Assembly (NCBI RefSeq): GCF_963576675.1
Contig: NC_088915.1
Coordinates: forward strand, 32,517,501-32,581,500
DNA: 64,000 nucleotides
Direction of reading: 5' to 3'
Source: Euphorbia lathyris
Lineage: Eukaryota > Streptophyta > Magnoliopsida > Malpighiales > Euphorbiaceae
Both the position numbers and the translations under genes were made by a program. This document shows, piece after piece, positions 55,763-64,000 of this stretch. How positions within the stretch are numbered: the first letter of the stretch is position 1; every line of letters starts with the position of its first letter. The notes below the pieces were generated by a model. It was not told the origin of the DNA. It searched no databases and saw only the letters and a list, made by a program, of their open reading frames with translations.

Positions 55763-58700
55763 ATGGATACCGTTCGCGCAGACGTCATCATTAAGCGGTT
55801 GTGGTTTCGCGAGAGTAATCGGCTTGTCAGACAGTTTGATCAGCTACGAGTAGACAGTTCCGAATCAGTAGTTGTGGCTTCTGAATCATCTTCATCCGGG
55901 TATACTCAGTCTTCCGTCAATATGTCTGCGACCGATGAAAAAGTGGCCGGATTGGAAAACTCTGTGAACAACATTAATGAGCAGTTAGCGGTGATAGCGG
56001 CCCAGTTAGCTAAGCTGGCCATGAGAGATGATAAAAATGGCAGTAAACACGCTGAGAATGAGGTGAACGATGGCCCTCGCTTTAGGAATGATGAGGATTA
56101 TCAGGATTATATCCGAAAACAACTGGAAAAAGAGAAAGCTAAGGAAGAGGAATGGAAGCAACACATCACGCAGGATGTAACATCCCCAAAACCCTAACAT
56201 ATGAGTCTTCCCACATTCATATATATTTTCATGATTGAATACATACATTTTAGATTCATCTCATTGTCAGTAGAAGTTTTGTATGCATAATGCGATTATC
56301 GTGCGATTAGTAGGCGATTAGTGTGTCGTTAAGATGTAACGATTGGTTAATTGAGTTAGGACTTAAATGAATGAATTAATGAATTCATATGTCCTAAATT
56401 GATTAACTTACATTTGTGGAGGGCTGGATTGGAGGTTTGTGAGCAAGCACGAGGTGTCACTCAAGTAAGACAAAGTATGCCTCTTTGTTTTAAAAATGAT
56501 TGATACAACTCATTTCTCCTCATTTCCAGCCACAATTTCGACCAAAACTTCAGCAAACCTTCCTTTGATATACCCTAACATCCTCCAAACAAAACTCTTC
56601 CAATTTCTTCCATTTTCAAGCCAAACAAGTCAAGTTAGGAAGCATACTAGGTGATAGACACAAGTTGAAGGTTAGTATGCTGTATTAGCTTGTTTTCTAT
56701 GAGTTGGAGATTCTGAAAAAACCTAGGTATGATCATAGGATTTGTTGTGGATGAGTTGTGATTGAGCTTGTTGAGTTTTGGTGTTGTTTTCATTGGTTTT
56801 AGGCTGTCCAAATGAAAGATATGTATCAAGTGCCCTAAACAGAAATCTAGGGTATTGCTTTCAGTCATTTTGGAGCATGTTTTTCATATTGATATTGTGA
56901 GTCGGAAGCACATGTGTTGAGATATATGAGTACGTGAGTGAGTGTAACTCCTCCGTAGCACAGATGATTGTATTCCGAATTTAGTGAGCCGGAATACAGA
57001 TTGGGCCCAAGGACCATTTTATATATATTGTCTAAGTATAGCAAGGCCTTTCTAAAATCAGTATTACTATTCTAAATGAATAAATTCTAACTTGGTACTG
57101 ATGACCTATTTTGGTTTGTGCTCTTTACATTACTTGTATATACATATATGTGTAATATGTTTATTGAGTAGGCAGCTCACCCCTTGCCAACAGATTTTAC
57201 AGGTTAGGTGGAGTTCTTCTTGCTTAAGGTCGCACCAGCAGTGTCAGTCCATTCTCATCTAGGCATTTTGGAGTCTTGTGAATGTACTTTTGTTTTGTAA
57301 ATCCTCTGTGTAGGATAATGACTTAAACGTGTATTGTAAATTATAAATGCTTTCTCTTATGTATAATATGTAAAATTTATATGAGATTGAAGTTTATATG
57401 ATTGAGAATTGAAAACATGTCTATGACTGATATTGTGTGAGATATCATGTGATCCAAATGAGGGGGTTACACAGGAGGTGCAGGACTTGCGCGGAGGAAG
57501 TTCCGGAAGTCAGGACTTTTATAACTTGAAGAATTGTTTATCGGCAACGGCTTTGCCTTTGAAATTTCGTCTCCCTGACATGAAAAAGTTTGATGGAACT
57601 GGAGATCCCACCGCTCACATGAATCAGTATGTTGCTGTCATGAAGCACACGATCTTGACTGAGGATCAGGTCCTAGGGCTGTTTAACACCTACCTAGAGG
57701 GGGATGCCCTCACATGGTTTCATGCATTGCCGATGGTCACGAAGAGGGATTGGAAGGAATTAGCGAAGTCATTCATCGCTCAGTATAGCTTCAATACCAT
57801 GCTGGAGGTCACTTTGAAGGAGCTAGAGAGCACTAAGTAGCAGGCTGGGGAATCTTTTTCCGATTTTGTGAAAATATGGAGGGCTAAGGCCGCGGTCATG
57901 AAACAGAAGCCGCTTGAGCAAGATCAGATCCGAATGGTGGTTGGCAACACATTGCCATATATTAAGAATGAGTTGCGGTATATGCCTTTTACCGACTTTA
58001 ATCAGATGTACAGTTGTGCTTTGACAGTTGAGGGGGATGGAGAGCCGAAGAAAGCTTATACCAAGTGGACGAAGTCTGGATATAGTGCCGGAGGGCCTAG
58101 CGCGAGTACGGAATCTGCAGCAGTGAAAGTGGTTGATCTTAATGCTATTGAAAAGAGGCGGTTCGCCAAGTTCGATCAGACCTACGCGAAAGTTTTCGAG
58201 CGTCTGCAGAAAAAGGGATTGTTGAAAGCCCTTACCCCGTATAACAAAGCTCAACCTACTCCGCAGATACAGGCTAGAGGGTATTGTGAATTCCATAGCA
58301 GTTATGGGCATACAATTGAGAATTGTGAGAGGCTGAAACATGAAATCCAAGATTTAATTGAGGAGAAGAAGATAGCTGATCCTTCATCAGCGAACCCTTC
58401 CGTTAGGCGCAATCCATTGCCTAATCATAGAGTGAGTACGATCGGAGTTGGTTTGACAGAAACTGTAGTGATGGAATCCTTCGAGGAGAATGTAGAGGAG
58501 TTGTTGGACTCCGATGAAAAGAGCAATGTGGGAAAGGGGCTGTATGAGTCCTTCCTGGGTGAAGAACAAGAGGATGAACCGATGGGGGAAGGGTCAGATG
58601 GTGGAGCACCGTATGATGAGGATAGTGCTGAAGAGACCGGAGAAGGGTCATCTCGGACTATTGTGCCAGATTTGGGTTTGTTTAGTGGAGGAAGGGATCC

Positions 58701-59197
58701 CGAGGCGCACTTGCGTGAATATATGCACGACATGTTTATTGAATCCTTCGGAGTAGATGAAATTGCCCAGTGGTTCCACCATTCGCTGGTAGGCGAGCCT
58801 CTGGAATGGTTCCATTCATTACCCGACTCTTGCAAGCATGATTGGGATCAATTGTCAGATCTATTTCTAGAAAAGTATCAAAGAGCTGAGGACAGAACTG
58901 CAGAGCGCTTTGTGATGCAGATTAGACCTATCAAGCGTCCGCTACCGAGGGTTAGTAAGTATAACGGCAATAAGGACCCTATGGAGCACCTTCACTTCTA
59001 CTTGTCGGCTGTGGCACCCTTGGGTTTTAAAGAGGAAGAGATCACTAGCTTGTTTTGCAATTCATTGATGGGTGAACCGTTAATGTGGTATATGTCGTTG
59101 CCGATGTATGTTAAGACCGATTGGGCGGCAATGACGAAAAGATTTATCAAGGAGTATACAGTATGGATGCTGACGGAGCAAACCCCTGATTCCCCGT
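55763..59197 (+). pseudogene. Tat-type gag with three gag-core repeats, interrupted
   Basis: Start MDTVRADVI at 55763. The first 137 codons include a coiled-coil-like head (VAGLENSVNNINEQL). The solo LTR 56176-57471 interrupts; removing it and one copy of the duplicated cagga leaves the frame intact at 57477. Core repeat 1 (57565-57792) has FDGTGDP, GDALTWFHALP and RDWKEL. A TAG at 57838-57840 then interrupts in frame. The knuckle CEFHSSYGHTIENC is at 58285-58326, followed by an acidic linker. Core repeat 2 (58663-58878) has FSGGRDP and GEPLEWFHSLP; core repeat 3 (58942-59157) has YNGNKDP and GEPLMWYMSLP. The frame runs into element 2 at 59198. Gag forms the particle and binds RNA. Confidence 0.85.
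56176..57471. mobile_element. Solo LTR, 1296 bp, inserted in Tat gag
   Basis: TGTAACATCCCC...GGGGGTTACA with the perfect 5-bp duplication cagga (56171-56175, 57472-57476). No internal domain, so this is the product of LTR-LTR recombination. TGTAAC/GTTACA termini are common among Ty3/gypsy chromoviruses, but the lineage is a guess. Confidence 0.88.
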
Positions 59198-60849
59198 TGT
59201 TAGATGAGGTGCCGCGGCCTAATCTCCCGGGCGGACCAGGGGGTGGACAACCTCATGGCGACGTAAGCGGTGATTGGCACCGAAAGCAACCAATCGCGGA
59301 ATCAAACTGCTCGGCAGGGCCGGAGCTCGGAGATATGGAAGAGTCGCCACCCACGAATGGGAAAATGAACACCGATCCCTTGCGGGAGACCGGTGTGGGT
59401 TCGGGAAACTTAGGTACGAGCCGAGAAGGCTAGCTCCTTTCCGGAGAAAGGCTACTAGGCACCCCGACATCGCCCGGTTATGAACCACCGGCCTCCTACT
59501 CAGCATGTTAGGCGATAACGGACTAATCGTATACTTCTTTAAGTTTAAAATTCATTTGAAACCCTTTTCTTTCTCTTTTTGGAAAACGTTTTGAGCATAT
59601 GATATTGAAAAGCCACATCAGTAAAGAATCACCCATTTATGTTTATACATACACAGAGAGGGGGAAGAAAGAAGTGATTTATTTACAACCGTATTTAAAT
59701 GTTATGTTTAGTATCTATTCTACATTAACTTATTTCCCCAAAACGATGTTTATTACATGGTTCGCACCTTAATCGCCGTTGGAACGATTTAGGTGCGTTT
59801 TAAAACTCCGTTTGATGAAGCTTATCCGAATCGCCGTTGGAACGACTCGAGTAATTGAAAACGTTAAAGTAAAAGCCTTTTAATAAGAAAACGTGGTTAA
59901 ACATACAAGTCAATTTTATTTTGTACAAATTCATTAAGAAAGCGATTCAAAATCTCCATTATTAACAAAGAAAACGATTTTGATTACAATGTTCGCTTAA
60001 TCCGTCGTTGGAACGGACTAAGGTTTTAAAACGTGGTGTTTTGAAGACGATTTGAAATATCAACCAAAATGACTCTATTTATCTACATTAGAGATCTAAG
60101 AAAACTCATTAGCTTAAATAATTTAATCAAAAACTCTCTTTTTGTGACTTATTTTCCCCACTTATTTAATGGACTCTCTAACTATTATAATTACATCAAT
60201 AAACACATTTAGGCCCAAAAATTAATTTTTCCAAGTGAAGCCCATTTGAAACATGGACTTATAAATGACCAAAAGAAATAAAAAAAATAATATAGATATA
60301 TATTTACACATTTTAGCCCAAAAGACATAAAATAAGAGTAAAAGAAAATATACTATCTAATACATATATAAGAAAGAATAATGAAAATAATATATTTATA
60401 CTTTAAACATAAGAAAGTAGTGAATGAAATTCATAAATAAGAAAATAGCATTTATCACTCAAAATAATTTTATTTAATAATAATTAAGATAACCCAAATA
60501 TACCCCAAAACTATATATATACATAACTAATATAATCCTAGTGTCAAAAAGACTATATGTTCATCCCCCAATATCTACTAATTATCTCCAAAAATGCCCA
60601 AGTAAATAACATTTAAAATAGAATTTAATGTAATTTAAATGAATAATAATAAAAAAGAAAGTAATATGTACATATACAAAAAATTAGAATAAAAATGGAA
60701 TACCAATCTCCTAAAATAATTATATATGTTAAAGTTTTAAAACAATTTGAAAAGAATATATTACATAATTATACATATATATACTAAGGATTAAAAGTCC
60801 AAAAGTTAAGAAAAAGGGACCGAAATGGCATTTTTTATATTTTCGCAGA

Positions 60850-60876
60850 TTTACCGACGGAAAATCCGTCGGTAAA
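60850..60876. repeat. Perfect 11-bp hairpin in Tat LTR 2
   Basis: TTTACCGACGG, loop AAAAT, CCGTCGGTAAA; counterpart of 52144-52170. Confidence 0.85.
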
Positions 60877-61528
60877 CAGCAATTAGTGACAGAATTGGCA
60901 AATTACAGCAACACTCCAATATTTTCCAGATTTATTCAAAAGCTTTAAATTAAATCTAATTCAATCGTTTTGGACTTCCGAACTACCAAAAATGGATCAT
61001 ACTCGAACACGGAAGTTCCTAAAACGATGTTTTTATTTTAAAACGTTATTTGGAAACCTCTTTTAAATAAAAAAACTTATAATTACAACGTTTTCGACAC
61101 CCGAACTACCTTTTTATCGGATCACGGTTCGTATTGGGATGTCAAAACGAGGTTTTTATTTTAAAACAAAACCGAATTTTATTTAACACGAAACGAAAAT
61201 TAAATAAATATGCTAACTAAATAAAACGTGACAAAATAAATAAACGACTAAAGGAATAAAAAACTATAACATAAAAAAAAAAAATAGAAGGAGAGAAATA
61301 AATTAAATAAAGAGTCTAGTCCTTGGATAATACCTTTAATTCGGTATCTGACAGTCGAAGCCGATTGATTCCACGAACCGCGAGCTTCCGTTTTTTAATG
61401 AAAATTTAGTAAAAATTGAACTTAGGAAATTTGGAATTTTTGAGAAAAAAAAATATTTTTCTCAAAAAAAATCCACTCTCTCTCTCTAAAAATGTTTAGA
61501 GTCCTCCTCCTCACATTGGGATCTGTGC

Positions 61529-61541
61529 CCTTATATAGGGA
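61529..61541 (-). promoter_or_regulatory. TATA box of Tat LTR 2
   Basis: Minus-strand CCCTATATAAGGG, at the same place as in LTR 1, directing transcription leftward. Confidence 0.65.
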
Positions 61542-61556
61542 AACGGGTCCCGGAAC

Positions 61557-61792
61557 TTTGGGCGACGCCCAAATAAAATTGGGCGTCGCCCAAAGTTGTT
61601 GGGCGGCCGCCCAACAATAGTTGGGCGGCCGCCCAGCAATGTTGGGTGGCCGCCCAACATTCGTTGGGCGATCGCCCAACAATAGTTGGGCGAGCGCCCA
61701 ACGCAACGTTGGGGCGCCTGCGCCCAACCATCGTTGGGCGTTCGCCCAACGTTCGTTGGGCGTTCGCCCGACGTGGTTGGGCGCTCGCCCGA
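61557..61792. repeat. Expanded palindrome array in Tat LTR 2
   Basis: About eleven units of the form TTGGGCGNNCGCCCAA, 20-24 bp apart, with centres such as GGCC, GATC, GAGC, GTTC and GCTC. LTR 1 has six. Confidence 0.88.
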
Positions 61793-62179
61793 CGACCCTC
61801 GGGGCGCGCCGTCGGGCGCACGTTTCGTGCCGTCGGACGCTCACACGTCGCGGCCGTCGAACGCGCGCTTCGCGCCACCGGGCGCGCACGCTCAATGGCC
61901 CACGAGAGCGCGCACCGTGCCACCAGACCCGGGCATTATTCGGACGTCAGGGGCGTGCCACTCGCGATGCGTCCGACGGACGCCGAACGCACGTCCCGTG
62001 CCGCCAAGCGGGCGTTCGACCATTGTCGTCCGCGTGCAGGATGCCGCTAAACACCCGTGCCCTGCCGTTAATTTTCTTTGCTTATTATTCTTTATATATT
62101 TTTCAAAACTTCCGGAATCAATCGCTTCGACCGTCTTGTTTCAGGTTTTCGTCACAGGTCCTCCGACTCGGTGTCTACA

Positions 62180-62196
62180 GTTGCCCCTACTTTTCT
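62180..62196 (-). other. Polypurine tract of Tat element 2
   Basis: Minus-strand AGAAAAGTAGGGGCAAC directly before the LTR. Confidence 0.7.
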
Positions 62197-62365
62197 ATTT
62201 TGACAGTGATGTGTGTGGTTTGAAAACGTTTTTGCTAACGTAACACATGCAATGTAAAACATATAAAAGTAAAAGACACGTAATGAGTAGGAGGAAACAT
62301 ACCTGACCTTTGCGCTGCGCGCTCCGGCGTTGCTCTCTGACTGCATCAGACTCTACTTCGGGCTG
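62197..62365 (-). other. 3' untranslated part of Tat element 2
   Basis: Non-coding spacer between polypurine tract and tandem arrays. Confidence 0.5.
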
Positions 62366-63478
62366 CACCCTAGTTCACGACCGCGGGGATAATGGCTAAA
62401 TAGCTACCCTAGTTTATGACCGCGGGGATAATGGCTAAACAGCTACCCTATTTCAAGATTGCGGGGATAATGGCTAAATAGCTACCCTGATTTATGACTG
62501 CGGGGATAATGGCTAAATAGCTACCCCATTTTAAGATTGCGGGGATGATGGCTAAACAGCTACCCTAGTTTACGACTGCGGGGATGATGGCTAAACAGCT
62601 ACCCTGGTTTACGACTGCGGGGATAATGGCTAAACAGCTACCCTATTTCAAGATCACGGGGATAATGGCTAAACAGCTACCCTATTTCAAGATTGCGGGG
62701 ATAATGGCTAAATAGCTACCCTGATTTACGACTGCGGGGATAATGGCTAAATAGCTACCCCATTTTAAGATTGCGGGGATGATGGCTAAACAGCTACCCT
62801 GGTTTACGACTGCGGGGATGATGGCTAAACAGCTACCCTGGTTTACGACTGCGGGGATAATGGCTAAACAGCTACCCCATTTCAAGATTGCGGGGATAAT
62901 GGCTAAACAGCTACCCTATTTCAAGATCACGGGGATAATGGCTAAACAGCTACCCTGATTTACGACTGTGGGGATAATGGCTAAACAGCTACCCTATTTC
63001 AAGATTGCAGGGATAATGGCTAAACAGCTACCCTATTTCAAGATCACGGGGATAATGGCTGAACAGCTACCCTATTTCAAGATCGCGGGGATAATGGCTA
63101 AACAGCTACCCTGATTTACGACTGTGGGGATAATGGCTAAACAGCTACCCTATTTCAAGATTGCGGGGATAATGGCTAAACAGCTACCCTATTTCAAGAT
63201 CACGGGGATAATGGCTAAACAGCTACCCTATTTCAAGATCGCGGGGATAATGGCTAAACAGCTACCCCATTTCAAGATCGCGGGGATAATGGCTAAACAG
63301 CTACCCTATTTCAAGATCGCGGAGATAATGGCTAAACAGCTACCCTATTTCAAGATCGCGGGGATAATGGCTAAACAGCTACCCTATTTCAAGATTGCGG
63401 GGATAATGGCTAAACAGCTACCCCATTTCAAGATCGCGGGGATAATGGCTAAACAGCTACCCTAGTCTACGATCTTAG
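62366..63478. repeat. 39-bp tandem array, about 28 units
   Basis: The unit contains GGGGATAATGGCTAAACAG followed by CTACCCTATTTCAAGATCGC or CTACCCTGGTTTACGACTGC. Two unit types alternate in blocks. Because 39 is a multiple of three, several frames stay open (13-residue repeats such as AGIMAKQLPYFKI), which is not evidence of a gene. It lies in the 3' untranslated region of Tat element 2. Confidence 0.93.
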
Positions 63479-63484
63479 GTAAAT

Positions 63485-63755
63485 ATGGCTCAAAAGCAAC
63501 TCCGGTCTGCGTCCATGAGTCAGATGGCTCAAAAGCAACTCCGATCTGCGACCGTGAGTCAGATGGCTCAAAAGCAACTCCGGTCTGCGACCGTGAGTCA
63601 GATGGCTCAAAAGCAACTCCGGTCTACGACCGTGAGTCAGATGGCTCAAAAGCAACTCCGGTCTGCGACCGTGAGTCAGATGGCTCAAAAGCAACTCCGG
63701 TCTGCGACCGTGAGTCAAAATGGCTCAAAAGCAACCCTGGTCTCTAAATCGACCG
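63485..63755. repeat. Second 39-bp tandem array, six full units plus one partial
   Basis: The unit begins ATGGCTCAAAAGCAACTCC and ends CTGCGACCGTGAGTCAG. It has the same length and a similar start (ATGGCTnAAnAGC) as the first array, so the two probably share an ancestor. Confidence 0.92.
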
Positions 63756-63766
63756 CAGGTGTGTAG

Positions 63767-64000
63767 TGATGCATATAGATGGATGAATGTAGCCTAGTCT
63801 ATGGATGCATGTAAACACCTATGTGTGTGTGTAGGTGACTGTGCGTGTGTTTGAATGTGCATAAGTGTGGCTTATGTGTTTTGCTTTATGCGTATGTATG
63901 GACATGTGTGTATGCAAACTATGTACATGTGGATGAAATGCTCGGATGGATTCCCTTTTCATAGGCTTGGAGGATTTTTGTAGCTTCAGATCGAGAAATG
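63767..64000. other. GT-rich low-complexity sequence, internal part of Tat element 2
   Basis: Irregular tgtgtg/atgtg text and no gene. The element continues beyond the window. Confidence 0.5.

Larger units (their letters stand above)
50825..59197 (+). mobile_element. Tat/Ogre-type Ty3/gypsy element 1, 5' part
   Basis: It comprises 5' LTR, primer-binding site, ~1.9-kb leader and gag, all in plus orientation. The gag is split by a solo LTR and cut at 59197 by element 2. Protease, reverse transcriptase and integrase are not in the window. The Arg-tRNA-type primer site and the CX2HX4HX4C gag knuckle point to the Tat lineage. Confidence 0.8.
59198..62179 (-). repeat. 3' LTR of Tat element 2 (2982 bp)
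   Basis: Read on the minus strand, TGTAGACACCGAG (62179) to CTCATCTAACA (59198): the same family as LTR 1, inverted. No primer-binding site follows at 59197, and a polypurine tract precedes it at 62180, so it is a 3' LTR. The insertion is in the gag of element 1; the 5-bp flank is cccgt (59193-59197), with its partner outside the window. Confidence 0.85.

Noticed and set aside
62366..63478. CRISPR-like regular repeats
   Set aside because: Units follow head to tail with no unique spacers, in plant retroelement DNA; this is a tandem array.
62682..63766. Open frames encoding 13-residue repeat proteins (both strands)
   Set aside because: The 39-bp unit is a multiple of three, so frames stay open by arithmetic. 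The frames occur on both strands and have no start context or family.

Overview
The window is nuclear DNA of a eudicot plant. The evidence is two full-length GRAS-domain transcription factor genes of the LISCL (SCL14/SCL33-like) subfamily, AT-rich intergenic DNA, and typical plant transposons: Ty1/copia including a Sirevirus, Ty3/gypsy of Athila and Tat/Ogre type, Helitrons, Mutator-like elements and Harbinger-type MITEs. I could not identify the species. I see no tRNA, rRNA or CRISPR locus.

Layout, left. Positions 1-6000 hold small DNA transposons and retroelement scraps. Two Mutator-like MITEs (254-839, 3325-4151) share a terminal inverted repeat; the second sits in a Harbinger-like MITE (3195-4353), which itself sits in a copia LTR (from 3134). 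GRAS gene 1 is at 6003-8267 (minus). Positions 9500-19300 hold three more Harbinger-like MITEs, a Helitron (9934-12691, minus) and a Mutator-like element with 165-bp inverted repeats (16596-18124). A nearly complete but frameshifted Ty1/copia element with 227-bp LTRs lies at 19291-24293. A second Helitron of the same family (25259-28191, plus) has split a MITE. GRAS gene 2 is at 29105-31384 (minus) with an intron in its 5' leader. The two GRAS genes have the same orientation and are probably an old tandem duplication pushed apart by transposons.

Layout, right. From about 32.3 kb to the end there is no host gene I can recognise. A probable Athila-type element (minus; 3' LTR 35900-37144) was entered by an 11.5-kb Sirevirus (37200-48702, minus, TSD agatg). 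Its ATHILA-type ORF was cut at 50824 by a Tat/Ogre-type element (5' LTR 50825-53820, plus). The gag of that element is split by a solo LTR (56176-57471, TSD cagga). Its gag is then cut at 59197 by a second Tat element of the same family in the opposite orientation (3' LTR 59198-62179, then 39-bp tandem arrays to 63755). The two 3-kb Tat LTRs therefore form a large inverted repeat with promoters pointing at each other.

Functionally only the two GRAS genes look like working host genes, presumably nuclear transcription co-activators of the SCL14 type. All retroelement coding regions seen carry stops or frameshifts. The most unusual items are a threefold repeat of the gag core in the Tat element, arrays of short GC-rich palindromes upstream of the TATA box in the Tat LTRs, two related 39-bp tandem arrays with higher-order structure, and a cluster of short hairpins at 1303-1612.
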